Shown here piece after piece: positions 20,335 to 32,874 of a stretch of DNA of 64,000 nt. Below the pieces are notes generated by a model. It made no database searches and was not told where the DNA came from. It was given only the letters and a program-made list of their open reading frames with translations. Both the position numbers and the translations under genes were made by a program. Numbering within the stretch: the stretch's first letter is position 1; the number at the start of each line of letters is the position of its first letter. Origin of the DNA: Closterium sp. NIES-65 (taxonomy: Eukaryota > Streptophyta > Zygnematophyceae > Desmidiales > Closteriaceae); assembly GCA_948144175.1 (NCBI GenBank), contig CANXME010000053.1, positions 186,001-250,000 of the forward strand, read 5' to 3'.

Positions 20335-22466
20335 GACCGGCTAGACCACCTGACCTGTGTGTCCAATGGACCGAATGGACCACCTGGCCTTTTGGTCCAA
20401 TGGACCAGCGAGATCAACTAGCCTGTTGGTCCAATGGACTGGCTGGACCATCTGGTCTGTTTGTCCAATTGAAAGGCTGGACCAACTCTCATGTTGATCC
20501 AATGGACCGGCTGGACCAACAGGCCTGTTGGTACAATGGACTGGCTGGACCAACTAGCCTGTGGATCTACTGGGCCAACCGGCCTGTTGGTCCAATGGAC
20601 CAGCTGGACCATCCTGCCTATTGGTCCAATGGACTGGCTGGACCAACAGGCCTGTTGGTTCAATGGACCGGATGGACCAACCGGCCTGATGGTCCATTGT
20701 ACCGGCTGGACCAACTGGCCTGATGGTCCATTGTACCGGCTGGACCAACTGGCATGTTGGACCAATGGACCGGCTTAACCATCTAGCCTATTGGTCGAAT
20801 GGACCAGCTGGACCAAGTGGCCTATTGGTACAATGGATCGACTCGACCAACCAGCCAGTGGACCGGCTAGACCAACCGGCCTGTCGGTCCTATGGATCGG
20901 CTTGACCAACTGGCCTGCTGGTCCAATGGACTGGCTGGACCAACAAGCCTGTTGGTCCAATGGACCTGCTGGACCGACCGGCTTGTTGGTCGAATGGACT
21001 GAATGGACCACCTGGACTGTTGGTCCAATGGACAGGCTAAACCAATCGGCCTCTTAGTCCTATGGACCGGCTGGACCAACTGGCCGGTTGGTCTAATGGA
21101 CCGGCTGGACCAACTAGCATATTGGTCCAATGGACCGGCTTGACCAACAAACCGATTGGTCCAGTGGACCAGCTGGACCAACTGGCCTGTTGATCCAATG
21201 GTCCGGTTAGACCATCTGGCCTATCGGTCCAATGGACCGGCTGGACCAACCGGCCTTTCGGTCCAATAGACTGGTTGGACCAATTGGTTTGTTGGTCGAG
21301 TGGACAGGCTAGACCAACCGGCCTGTTGGTCTAATGGACCGGCTGGACCAATTCGTTTGTTGGTCGATTGGACAGGCTGGACCAACCGGCCTATTGGTCC
21401 AATGGATCGGCTGGACCAACTAGCCTTTAAGTCCAATGGACATGTTGGACCACCTGGCCTATAGGTCCAATTCACCGGTTGGATCACCTGGCCTGTTGTT
21501 TGGTTGGACCATCTGGCATGTTGGTCCAATGGACCGGTTTGACCACCTTGCCTATTGGTCCAACGCACCGGTTGGACCACCCGGGCTGTTGGTCCAATGG
21601 TGGTGTTGGACCACCTGACATGTTGGTCCAAAGGACTTGTTGGACAACCTGAACTATTGGTCCAATTGACCGACTAGACCACTTGACCTGTTGGTCCAAT
21701 AAACTGGCTGGGCCAACTTGCTTGTTGGTCTATTGGACCGGCTGGACCAACTGACCTCTTGGTCCATTGGACCGGCTGGACCAACTAGCTTGTTGGTCTA
21801 ATGGACCGGCTGGACCAACTGGCCTATTGGTCCAATGGACCGGCTGGACCAAGTGGCATGTTGATCCAATGGACCGGCTGGAACAAGTGGCATGTTGGTC
21901 CAATGGACCGGCTGGACCAACTGGCATGTTGGTCCACTGGACTGGCTGGACCAGCCGGCATGTTGGTCAAGTGGACTGGCTGTACCAACTAGCATGTTGG
22001 TGCAATGGACCGGCTTGACCAATGGGCATGTTGGTCCAATTGTCCAGATGGACCAACTAGCCTCTCGGTCTAGTGGACCGGCTGGACTAACCGGCCTGTT
22101 GGTCCAGTGGACCGGCTGGACCAACCGGCTTGTTGGTCCAATGGACCGGCTGGACCAACTGACATGTTGGTCCAGCTGACCAACTGGCCTGTTGGTCCAG
22201 TGGACCGCTGGACCAACCGGCCTGTTGGTCCAATGGACCGGCTGGACCAACTGACCTGTTGGTCCAATGGAGTAGCTGGACCAACTGGCCTGTTGGTCTA
22301 ATGGACTGGCTGGACCAACCGGCCTGTTGGTCCAATGGACCGGCTCGACCAACTGGCCTGTTGGTCCAAGGACCGATTGGACCACTTTGACTGTTGGTCC
22401 AATGGATTGGCTGCTTGCCTGTTGGTCCAATGGACCGGCTTTACCAAATAGCCTGTTGGTCCAATC
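20335..22466. repeat. 2,132-bp satellite segment, first of two apparently identical copies
   Basis: Begins GACCGGCTAGACCACCTGAC and ends just before the same string recurs at 22467. Every position I compared, and every translated segment on both strands from 20400 to 22430, recurs unchanged 2,132 bp later, while ordinary neighbouring monomers differ from each other at several positions. Confidence 0.9.
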
Positions 22467-24598
22467 GACCGGCTAGACCACCTGACCTGTGTGTCCAATG
22501 GACCGAATGGACCACCTGGCCTTTTGGTCCAATGGACCAGCGAGATCAACTAGCCTGTTGGTCCAATGGACTGGCTGGACCATCTGGTCTGTTTGTCCAA
22601 TTGAAAGGCTGGACCAACTCTCATGTTGATCCAATGGACCGGCTGGACCAACAGGCCTGTTGGTACAATGGACTGGCTGGACCAACTAGCCTGTGGATCT
22701 ACTGGGCCAACCGGCCTGTTGGTCCAATGGACCAGCTGGACCATCCTGCCTATTGGTCCAATGGACTGGCTGGACCAACAGGCCTGTTGGTTCAATGGAC
22801 CGGATGGACCAACCGGCCTGATGGTCCATTGTACCGGCTGGACCAACTGGCCTGATGGTCCATTGTACCGGCTGGACCAACTGGCATGTTGGACCAATGG
22901 ACCGGCTTAACCATCTAGCCTATTGGTCGAATGGACCAGCTGGACCAAGTGGCCTATTGGTACAATGGATCGACTCGACCAACCAGCCAGTGGACCGGCT
23001 AGACCAACCGGCCTGTCGGTCCTATGGATCGGCTTGACCAACTGGCCTGCTGGTCCAATGGACTGGCTGGACCAACAAGCCTGTTGGTCCAATGGACCTG
23101 CTGGACCGACCGGCTTGTTGGTCGAATGGACTGAATGGACCACCTGGACTGTTGGTCCAATGGACAGGCTAAACCAATCGGCCTCTTAGTCCTATGGACC
23201 GGCTGGACCAACTGGCCGGTTGGTCTAATGGACCGGCTGGACCAACTAGCATATTGGTCCAATGGACCGGCTTGACCAACAAACCGATTGGTCCAGTGGA
23301 CCAGCTGGACCAACTGGCCTGTTGATCCAATGGTCCGGTTAGACCATCTGGCCTATCGGTCCAATGGACCGGCTGGACCAACCGGCCTTTCGGTCCAATA
23401 GACTGGTTGGACCAATTGGTTTGTTGGTCGAGTGGACAGGCTAGACCAACCGGCCTGTTGGTCTAATGGACCGGCTGGACCAATTCGTTTGTTGGTCGAT
23501 TGGACAGGCTGGACCAACCGGCCTATTGGTCCAATGGATCGGCTGGACCAACTAGCCTTTAAGTCCAATGGACATGTTGGACCACCTGGCCTATAGGTCC
23601 AATTCACCGGTTGGATCACCTGGCCTGTTGTTTGGTTGGACCATCTGGCATGTTGGTCCAATGGACCGGTTTGACCACCTTGCCTATTGGTCCAACGCAC
23701 CGGTTGGACCACCCGGGCTGTTGGTCCAATGGTGGTGTTGGACCACCTGACATGTTGGTCCAAAGGACTTGTTGGACAACCTGAACTATTGGTCCAATTG
23801 ACCGACTAGACCACTTGACCTGTTGGTCCAATAAACTGGCTGGGCCAACTTGCTTGTTGGTCTATTGGACCGGCTGGACCAACTGACCTCTTGGTCCATT
23901 GGACCGGCTGGACCAACTAGCTTGTTGGTCTAATGGACCGGCTGGACCAACTGGCCTATTGGTCCAATGGACCGGCTGGACCAAGTGGCATGTTGATCCA
24001 ATGGACCGGCTGGAACAAGTGGCATGTTGGTCCAATGGACCGGCTGGACCAACTGGCATGTTGGTCCACTGGACTGGCTGGACCAGCCGGCATGTTGGTC
24101 AAGTGGACTGGCTGTACCAACTAGCATGTTGGTGCAATGGACCGGCTTGACCAATGGGCATGTTGGTCCAATTGTCCAGATGGACCAACTAGCCTCTCGG
24201 TCTAGTGGACCGGCTGGACTAACCGGCCTGTTGGTCCAGTGGACCGGCTGGACCAACCGGCTTGTTGGTCCAATGGACCGGCTGGACCAACTGACATGTT
24301 GGTCCAGCTGACCAACTGGCCTGTTGGTCCAGTGGACCGCTGGACCAACCGGCCTGTTGGTCCAATGGACCGGCTGGACCAACTGACCTGTTGGTCCAAT
24401 GGAGTAGCTGGACCAACTGGCCTGTTGGTCTAATGGACTGGCTGGACCAACCGGCCTGTTGGTCCAATGGACCGGCTCGACCAACTGGCCTGTTGGTCCA
24501 AGGACCGATTGGACCACTTTGACTGTTGGTCCAATGGATTGGCTGCTTGCCTGTTGGTCCAATGGACCGGCTTTACCAAATAGCCTGTTGGTCCAATC
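22467..24598. repeat. 2,132-bp satellite segment, second copy
   Basis: Exact-looking tandem copy of 20335-22466. It departs at 24599-24603, where the first copy's follow-on would be GACCGGCTAG and here is GACCAGCTGG. 2,132 is 62.7 monomers, so the duplicated segment is not a whole number of 34-bp units and the register shifts at the joint. Confidence 0.9.
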
Positions 24599-26839
24599 GA
24601 CCAGCTGGAGCAACTGGCCTGTTGGTCCAATGGACCGGCAGAACCAAATAGCCTGTTGGTCCAATGGACCGATTGGACCAGCTGGCTTGTTGTTCCAATG
24701 GGCCGGCTTGACCAACTAGCCTGTTGGTCCAATGGACTAGCTGGACGAGCTGGCCCATAGGTCCAATGGACGAGTTGGACCATTTGTCCTGTTGGCCCAC
24801 TAGACCAGCTGGACCAACTAGCCTTTTGGCCCAGTGGACCGGCTGGACCACCTGGCTTGTTGGTCTAGTGGACCGGCTGGACTAACTGACCTCTTGGTCC
24901 ATTGGACCGGCTGGACCAACTAGTTTGTTGGTTTAATGGACCGGTTGGACCAACTGGACCAAGTGGCATGTTGATCCAATGAACCGGCTGGACCAACTGG
25001 CATGTTGGTCCAATGGACCGGCTGGACCAATTGGCCTGTTGGTCTAGTGTACCGGCTTAACCAACCGGCCCGTTGGTCTAGTGGACTTGCTGGACCAACC
25101 GGCTTGTTGGTTCAATGGACTGGTTTGACAAAACGGCATACTGGTTCAATGGACTAGCTTGTCTAACCAGCCTGTTGGTTCAGTGGACCGGCTGGACCAA
25201 CCGGCGTGCTGGTCCAGTGGACGGGCTGGACCAACCGGCCTGTTGATCCAATAAACCGGCTGGCCCAACCGTCCTGTTGGTCCAGTAGACTGATTGGACC
25301 ACTTGGACTGTTGGTGCAATGGACCGGCTAGACCAACCAGTCTGTTGGTCCAATGGACCGGCTGGACCAACTAGCCTGTTGGTCCAATGGACCGGCTGGA
25401 CCAACTGGCTTGTTGGTCCAATGGACCGGCTGGACCAGCTGGTCTGTTGGTCCAATGGACCAGGTGGACCAACAGGCCTGTTGGCCCACTGCACCGGCTT
25501 GACCAACTTGCATGTTGGCTCAGTGTACCGGCTGGACCAGCTGGCCAATAAGCCTAGTGGACCGGCTGGATCACCTGGCCGGTATGTCTACTGGACTGGC
25601 TGGACCAACTAGCTTGTTGGTCTAATGGACCGGCTGGTCCAATTGGCCTGTTGGTCCATTGGACAGGCTGGATCCATTGGCCTTTTGCTCCAATGGACCG
25701 GCTGGGTCAACTGGCCTGTTCTGTGGATCGGCTGAATCTGTTGGTCCAATGGACTGATTGGTTCACTTGGACTCTTGGTCCAATGGACCGGCTGGACGAA
25801 CTGGCCTATTCTTCAAGTGCACCGGCTGGACCAACTGGCCTGTTGGTCTAATGGACCGGCTGGACCAACTGGCCTCTTCGTCCAATGGACCGGCTGGACC
25901 AAATGGCCTGTTGGTCCTTTGGAACGGCAAGACCAACTGGCCAGTTGGTACAATGGACCGGCCTGGCCAACTTACCTGCTGGTCAAGTGGACCGGCTGGA
26001 CCAACCGGCCTGTTGGTCTAATAAACCGGCTGAACTAACTGGTCTGTTGGTCCAATGGACTGCCTAGACCAAATGGCTTGTTGGTCCAATGGACCGTCTG
26101 GACTGACTGGCCTGATTGTCTAATGGACCGACCGGACCAACAGGCCTATTGGTCCAATGGACTTGCTGGACCATCTGGCCCGTTGGTCGAATGGACCGGC
26201 TGGACGAGTTAGCCTGTTGGTTCAATGGACCGGCTGGACCAACTGTTTTGTTGGTCCAATGGAACGACTGGACCAACTGGCTTGTTTGTCCATTGGACCA
26301 GATTGGAAACCTGGACAATTGGTCAATGGACTGGCTGGACCAACTGGCCTGCTAGTCCATTTGACCGGATGGACCAACTGGCCTATTGGCCCGATAAACC
26401 AGCTCGAACATCTAGCTTGTTGGTCCAATGGACCGACTGGACCAACTGGTATGTTGGTCCAGTGGACCGGTTTGACCATGTGGATTGTTGGTCCAATGGA
26501 CCGGTTCGACCAACTGGCCTGTTGGCCCAATGCTCCGGTTGGAGCAACTGGCTTGTTGGTCCAATAGACTGGTTGGAACAATTGTCTTGTTGGTCCAATG
26601 GACCGGTTTGACCAAATCTCATTTGGCCTAATGAACCGGTTGGACCGACTGCCCGGTTTGCCCAATGGACCGGTTGGACCAACTAGCCTGTTACTCCAAT
26701 GTAATTGTTGGACCAGCTGGCAAATTAGCCTAAATAAGTCTTGTTGGCCCAACTTTCCTACTGGCCCAATGGACCGGTTGGACCATCTGCAGAGTTGGCC
26801 CAATGGACCAGTTGGACCAGCTGGCCTATTGGTCCGTTG

Positions 26840-27536
26840 TGTTAGAGAGTGAGGACGGAGTCTATGAAGATTAGGGGCTGAAATATAACAAAATTGTTGA
26901 ACTAGAATTTAGGAAAGAATTGTCGACTTCACAAGAAACGACGTTGACAAAAAGTTCAAGGTTTGAATGTTCTCTAACACAATTATGTTGTAGCCCTTGG
27001 CCGTAGCTATCTTTCCCAATTTGAATCGTATCAAAAGATGGAGTATAACTCAAGTTATGAATTTCGGCACACAATTTCCCCTCTCTATAGGAACCCAACT
27101 TTGACCCTTGTTCTTTTCCCAACCTCTCAAATTCACCTCACCAAACTTGGCCACACTTGCCAACCTGGTTTGGATTCTCCCAACAACTTGGCATTATCTA
27201 CAGTAATGGTGACAAATTTCCCAACCCCCAAAAGTCTACACCCCATATTGAGTCACTCCACAAATTCTCAAAGTCGCCACATTACAATTAAAACTTCGAA
27301 CGATCTTATCTTTCTCGTTCTTGCCCCGATCGCGGCGATTCTTGGTTCGTCAGAAAGCTTTCTAGCAAAAAAGTCATTTCAAACATCTGCACAAGCAAAA
27401 TATCATTTACACACACTCTTAGAATTCAAACCACACCAAATACGAATTCTTGCACACGCTCACACCACGCATGCAATGCATGAACATATGATGGGAGGCA
27501 GACAGACGTGAAAGTAAATGATAGCATCACATAACA
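26840..27536 (-). repeat. Solo LTR family 1 in the satellite, 143-bp deletion form (697 bp)
   Basis: Starts TGTTAGAGAG and ends CACATAACA, with satellite on both sides and no internal element sequence. Compared with the copy at 42560 it lacks 143 bp between TTTCGGC(G)CAC and ACAATTTCCCC, a deletion it shares with 35655-36351. Flanking five bases are CGTTG and CAATC, probably a decayed CAATG duplication. Orientation as in Cop1. Confidence 0.85.
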
Positions 27537-29201
27537 CAATCGACCGGTTGGAACAACTTGTCGGTTGGTCCAATGGACCGGCTGGACCAACGGATCTGTT
27601 GGTCCAATGGACCGGCTGGACCAACGGATCTGTTGGTCTAATGGACTGATTCGATCACTTGGACTGTTGATCCATTGGACCGGGTGGACCGACTAGCCTA
27701 TTGGTCCCATAAACCAGCTCGAACAACTGGCCGGTTGGTCCAATGGACCGACTCGACCAACTGGCCTGTTGGTCTAATGGACCGACAGAACAACCTGGCC
27801 TGTTGTTCTAATGGTATAGCTAGACCAACTGGCCAGTTGGTCTAATGGAGAGCTAGGACCAATTGGCATTTGTTCTAATGGACCAGCTGGACTAACTGGC
27901 CTGTAGGTTCAATGGACCGGTTGCACCAACTTTCCTATTGTCCAATGGAAAGACTGGACCAATTGGCTTGTTGGTGCAATGGACCGGTTGGACCACCTGG
28001 CCTGTTTGTCAAATGTACCGGTTGGACCAACTGGTCTGTTGGTCCAATGGACTAGCTGGACAACCTGGCCAGTTGGTCCAATGGACCGGCTGGACCAACT
28101 GGCCTGTTGGTCCAATCGACCGGCTGGACCAACAGCATATTGGTCCAATGGACTGGCAGGACCAACTGACCTGTTGGTCCAATGGACCGGTTGGACCAGG
28201 TGGCTTGTTGGTCCAATGGACCGGTTGGACCAGCTGGCCTGTTGGTCCGATGGACCAGTTTGGATCAACTGTTTTGTTGGCGCAATGGACCGGTTGGACC
28301 TACTAGTCCGTTTGTCCATTGAACCGGTTGGACCAACAGACCTGTTGGCCAAATGGACCGATTGGACCAACTGGCCAGTTGGACAAATGGACCAGTTGGA
28401 CCAATTAGCCAGTTGGCCAAATGGACCGGTTGCACCAACTGGCTTGTTGGTTCAATTGACTAATTGGACCAACAGGCCTGTTGGTCCAATGGACCGGTTG
28501 GAACAACTGGCCTGTTGGTCCAATGCTCCATTTGGACCAACATGCCAGCTGGCTCAATGGACCGGTTGGAACAACTGGCCTGTTGGTGCAACGGACCGGT
28601 TGGACAAACTGCTTGTTGGCCTAATGGACCAGTTGGACTAATTGGCCTGTTCATCTAATGGATCAGCTGGACCAACAGGCATTGGTCCAATGGACCGGCT
28701 GGACCAACTGGCCTGTTGGTCCAATGGATTGGTTGGACCAACAGGTCTGTTGGTCCAATGAACCGGTTGGACCAATAGGCCTGTTGGTCCAATAGACCGG
28801 TTGGAACAACTAGCCTGTTGGTCCGATGGACCGGTTGGAACAACTTGCCTATTGGTCTAATGGACGGATTGGACCAACTGGCGTGTTGGTCCTATGGACG
28901 GATTGGACCAACTGGCATGCTGGCCCAATCGATCGGTTGGACCAATTGGCCTGTTCGTCCAATGGACAGGCTGGACCAATTAGCATGTTGGCCATATGCA
29001 CTGGTTTGACGCATTCCCTGTTGGCCCAATGGACCGGTTGGTACAACTGCCTAGTCGGTCCAATGGACCGGTTGGAGCTAATGGCTTGTTGGTCCAATAG
29101 ATCGATTGGACCAACTCGATTGTTGGTCCAATGGACCGGTTGGACCAATTGGCCTGTTGGCCCAATGGACCGGTTGGAGCAACTGGCTTGTTGGTCCAAT
29201 A
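27537..29201. repeat. 34-bp satellite, block 2
   Basis: Mainly CGGTTGG-type monomers with GGCCCAATGG and GGCCTAATGG variants. Paralogous in order and detail to 36352-38000: for example the sequence around 27938-28140 recurs at 36719-36920 with scattered changes. Ends in GGTCCAATA, where element H is inserted. Confidence 0.95.
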
Positions 29202-29756
29202 TGTTGGTGCAACCCTACGGTTTGCACTCGGCTTGTTGTCCGTGTGCATGCAGGCATGTGTGCATGGAATGGAATGAGTGCATGAAATATATATATATTT
29301 ATTGATGACCACGTTACACGCGACTAGCGATAATTCGCTATTGACGCGACTAGCGATAATTTGCTATATTTATTGATGACCACGCTACACGCGACTAGCT
29401 ATAATTGGCGTGTAATGTGTGTGAATGATGGGTAATGATGTCGACTGTGTGTGTCCCGCGCGGTTTCTATCTTGTCGTGCGCGGTTTCTATTTTGTCGCT
29501 TGTCGAACGTTCGGCGTGTCGCAGGTGTGTGCAGTAGACCCATCAAGAACAAAGGATGAGTTTGTGATGAAGGACTCGAGCCCTAGATTAAAATTCCTAT
29601 TGTAGGCAATGTTACGACGCTCCAGATCCCAGTTGAATCAGGACATTTGGAGTTGTGAGCAGATCGCTATGAACGTTTAAATCCGCTGTGCAGAAATCTG
29701 ACTGTGCACTCTATCTTTCGTTTTTTGGCACATTGGAGCCTACTGTGACTATAACA
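29202..29756 (+). repeat. 5' LTR of element H (555 bp)
   Basis: TGTTGGTGCAACCC...GACTATAACA. It is shorter than the 3' LTR: the segment from GAAGGACCCGAGTCC to about TAAATTACATG of the 3' LTR (about 34846-35190) is replaced by a short stretch near 29575. It also carries a local duplication of GCGACTAGCGATAAT around 29320-29400 not seen at the 3' end. Confidence 0.85.
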
Positions 29757-29758
29757 AG

Positions 29759-29770
29759 TTGTATCTGAGC
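29759..29770 (+). promoter_or_regulatory. Primer-binding site of element H, degenerate
   Basis: TTGTATCTGAGC, two bases after the 5' LTR, differs from TGGTATCAGAGC at two positions. The position relative to the LTR and gag supports it. Confidence 0.7.
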
Positions 29771-29790
29771 CCCTTGGAGCAGTTTTGACA

Positions 29791-30753
29791 ATGTCTGGAC
29801 CTGAGGAAAGGGGTGGCAGAGGTGCTGGTGGCAGTGGAGAAGCCCAAGCACAAGGCCAGGCCCGTGATTCAGCCGTGGCGCCCGTGCAACCAAGTGTTGG
29901 CCCATCTAGGGATAAGCCTAGAGTGTTTGGCCTTAACAAGTTCAACGGTGACAACTTTGCTGAGTGGTCCTTCAGAATGGAGACGTGTTTGAACACTACG
30001 ATCTGCTGGAGGTGATGGAAGGAACGGAGAAGCGCCCCGAGAACGACCCGGAGAAGAGCCCGTGGGTGCGGAAGAGCGCACAAGGCTACCTCCTACTTGG
30101 GCAAGCGTTGGGAAGCAGCCAGATCCGTCACATCAAGCCATTCCAGCGTGAACCAGAGAAGAGACCAAAGGCATGGGCTGCTCTCAAGGGTGTACACGCT
30201 CCTGCAACAGCGGTGGTAGCTGTGGTGTTGGAACGGCAAATGGCGACGCTATTAATTGAGGAAGATGAACCCTTGGAAGACGGGGTGAAGAAATTCTTCG
30301 ACTTGTTGACGCGGCTTGAGGGAGCTGATTTGAACTACAGTGAGCTCCAGAAGGAGAACAAGTTGCTGGTCCTACTCCCCGAGTCGTGGTCCTCGCTCAT
30401 CATCAACTTGAACTGTGACCTGCCCCGTCTCTCGCTTGAAGACGTGAAGCGAGCAATCCTCCAAGAGGATTTCCGCCGCCGTGAGTTGGCGAGTGCGGAT
30501 GGCGCTGGGTCAGCAAGTGTTGGCCGTGGATATGGCCGACGAAGAGGTAGAGGACGAGGGGGAGGAAGGTTTGGTGGCAGCAACTTCGGCGGAGGCCGTG
30601 GGAGTGGCGGTTATGGCAGCGACGACAAGAGCTACGGGCGCGGTCGCGGCCGATTCGATGGCGACTGCCATTTATTGTCATAAGACCAGACACATGTGGC
30701 GCGATTGCTACAAGCTCCCTGATGGTGACCCCTGCTCAAGACCAAGAGGGTAG
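29791..30753 (+). pseudogene. gag: Copia Gag of element H, two frameshifts
   Basis: ATG at 29791 (MSGPEERGGRG). The N-terminus reads KPRVFGLNKFNGDNFAEWSFRMETCL, then a one-base shift near 29988 moves to FEHYDLLEVMEGTEKRP and on through QGYLLLGQAL, WAALKGVHAPATAVVAVVLERQM, LLPESWSSLIINL and ILQEDFRRREL to a Gly/Arg-rich tail (30530-30650). The zinc knuckle is split by a second shift near 30667: the first Cys lies in DCH and the remainder in YCHKTRHMWRDCYKLPDG. Domain order is that of the UBN2-type copia Gag. Confidence 0.88.
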
Positions 30754-31821
30754 AGGAGCAGGTGGAGGGAGAGGAAGAGGCTGTAGAGGCCGTGGCGGTC
30801 GCGGTGGCGGAGCTGCAAACATGAAGAGCGGAGACAACGACAAGGACCCAAGCGACGGTCGGTACCCGGGTCTATTCTACTTTGTGTCGACGCAAGTACC
30901 GGCTGGTCCAGAGAAGGACGAAGGCTTTGAGGAGCCAGCAGCTGTGGGGAAGGTGACCCTACACCCCCTGGACTATTGGGTGATCGATAGCGGCGCTATC
31001 TAAAGCATGACACCTCGCCCGGACTTGCTCACCGAACTCGAACCGTCACCGGTGAAGCATGTCACATCGGCTTTGGGGCAGCGAGCAGAGGTGAAAGGCA
31101 TGGGCAAGGCCATGTTCAAGGGTGCTGATGGGAAGATGGTGGGCCTCAAGAACGTGCTTTGGGTGCCCAGCCTTGCTGCGAACCTGATTTCCGTGCGGCG
31201 GTTGGCAAAGGCCGGCATGGACACGAACTCGAAGGGAGCCAAGACCTACACCGCAAGGCTTGGCAATCGGATCCTTTGGGACCTTCATGAGGACAGGGAT
31301 GTCTACAACGAGATGTGGCAGATCTTTGTGGTCCCTATGCCTAAGGAGAGGCAAGTGGCAGCAAGCATCAGCGCCAAGGGTGAAGCGGTTGGTAGCGGCG
31401 ATGGTGCGAACGGTCGCGTTAAGTAGAATGAGTCCAACAAGTGGAAACTTGGAGGGACCAGCAAGAAGAGTGAACCTACGGAGAGTGATGCAGCAGCCAA
31501 GGAGCAGCACAAGGGTGAGGAGAACCCCAAGGCAGCTGCGGACGAGGAGTACGGAGAGAGGATGTGGGGCGCTATTGCGAGCGCGGCATTCTCCAATCCG
31601 ACTTCGACTACGGGGGAGTGTGATTGGCTCACTTTGCATCGGCGCATGGGGCATGTGGCCTTGCCTATTTTGCAGCAGCTAGTTAAGGGAGAGATGGTTG
31701 CTGGTATACGTGTGAAGGGGGAGCCCGATGAGGTGCTTGGCTGCCCGACGTGCATTCAAGCCAAGTTCACCCGGTTTCCGTTCCCTAGTTCGGAGGCAAT
31801 GGCAAAGACACCACTTATGAG
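30754..31821 (+). pseudogene. pol: Copia protease and pre-integrase of element H
   Basis: Gly/Arg-rich segment, then WVIDSGAI with an intact D-S-G protease site at about 30985, immediately cut by TAA at 31001. The frame resumes SMTPRPDLLTELE and LKNVLWVPSLAANLISVRRLAKAGM, the standard protease C-terminal part. A TAG occurs at 31424. The pre-integrase zinc motif is LTLHRRMGHVALPILQQL...GCPTCIQAKFTRFPF (31625-31780). Confidence 0.88.
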
Positions 31822-32748
31822 GTGGTGATGGACGTGGTGGGCCCCCTAAAGCTTGGAGCTGCTATAGCTGAGTATTTCCTCACCATTGTGGATGTGTACA
31901 CCTGCATGACTTGGGTGTATGTGCTGGCCAAGAAGAGTGACGTGGCTGAAACATTGAAGACGGATTGGTTCCCGATGGTGGAGCGGCAACAAGACCACCT
32001 TGTCAAGTCAATCCGCACCGATCGAGGGGGAGAGTTCCTGAGCAAGGAGTTTGGGTTGTGGCTGAAGAAGAATGGTATTAGGCACTCCCTCACCATGCCA
32101 TACTCCCCTGCAATGAACCGCACAATCACGGAGGCGGCACGCGGGTTGCTCATTGAAGTCGGGCTACCCGACTATTTCTGGCCTGATGCGGTGCGGAGTG
32201 CATGTGTGGCCAAGAACAGAGCCCTGACTCATGTGAGAGCAGACAAACAGGTGCCCTATGTGGAGGGGATTGGAAGGAAGCCTAAGATGGATATGCTTCG
32301 GGTGTTCGGGTGCATCTGCATGGCGCTCGTGCCTAAGCATCTTCGGCACAACAAGCTTGGTGCCAAGGCGATATGGGCTGTGCACTTGGGCATGGCTCGA
32401 AACAGCAAGGGCTGGCTTTTTTGGGACCCATTCACCAAGAAGTTCTTGGTGAGCAGGGACTGCAAGTTCATGGAGAACTTCATATACAAGGATTGGAAGG
32501 CGGAGAATGAGTTGAAGATAGGCGTGCGGTTTGGGGAGGTGAAGAGTTCCGGTTTGGAGCGTGTGGAGCTGCCTTTGGAGCTGAGCAGCGGTAGCACTAC
32601 CACAAGGCAATCTTCCCTTGTGAATGGGGGAGAGGAGGCCAATGATACAGAGGAAGAAGAGGAGGAGGTGCAGCAAGTGAGCGAGCGTGCACCGTCACTC
32701 CCTTCCCGTACTACGAGTGCTCCACGGATTCGAGCCGCACCGCAGTAA
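31822..32748 (+). pseudogene. pol: Copia integrase of element H, catalytic Glu deleted
   Basis: Open frame of 308 codons. First acidic site VMDVVGPLK, second SIRTDRGGEFLSKEF. The third site is missing: family members read NGVAER(A/M)NRT, but here YSPA joins MNRTITEAARG at about 32112, an in-frame loss of roughly seven residues including the Glu. It continues KPKMDMLRVFGCICMALVPKH, GWLFWDPFTKKFLVSRD and an acidic Glu-rich linker (TEEEEEEVQQ). Length and order are otherwise normal, so the lesion can be judged clearly. Confidence 0.88.
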
Positions 32749-32874
32749 CGCCAAGGCCTTCAAGTCCCTGCAGCTGAGGAGGAAGGAAGGGGGAAGAGGA
32801 GAGTTCAACCCCCTAATAGGCTGACCTATGATGCACCAGGAAAGCAAGGCAAGACGGCCTTAGCCGGAGCGGCA

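Larger units (their letters stand above)
16981..26839. repeat. 34-bp quasi-palindromic satellite, block 1
   Basis: Head-to-tail monomers of 34 bp, checked for example by successive GTTGGT starts at 17115 and 17149. Each monomer contains the complementary 9-base arms GTTGGTCCA and TGGACCAAC, separated alternately by 10 bases (usually with a CCGG) and by 6 bases (TGGCCT). Block 1 mostly has the CGGCTGG form and changes to CGGTTGG towards 26.4 kb. Because 34 is not divisible by three and the unit has no stop, all six frames stay open over long stretches; they encode one 34-residue cycle per strand. I do not annotate those as genes. Confidence 0.97.

Noticed and set aside
16981-26839. CRISPR array
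   Set aside because: The 34-bp repeats are directly adjacent with no unique spacers, vary freely, and lie among eukaryotic retrotransposons.
16981-26839. Array of site-specific recombinase sites (34 bp with inverted arms, as in loxP-type sites)
   Set aside because: The length match is coincidental; no recombinase gene, unique core or conserved arms were found.
27038-27511. 157-codon plus frame (and its twin at 35853-36236)
   Set aside because: It lies wholly inside LTR family 1 copies and is broken in the full copies; it is a chance frame in an LTR.
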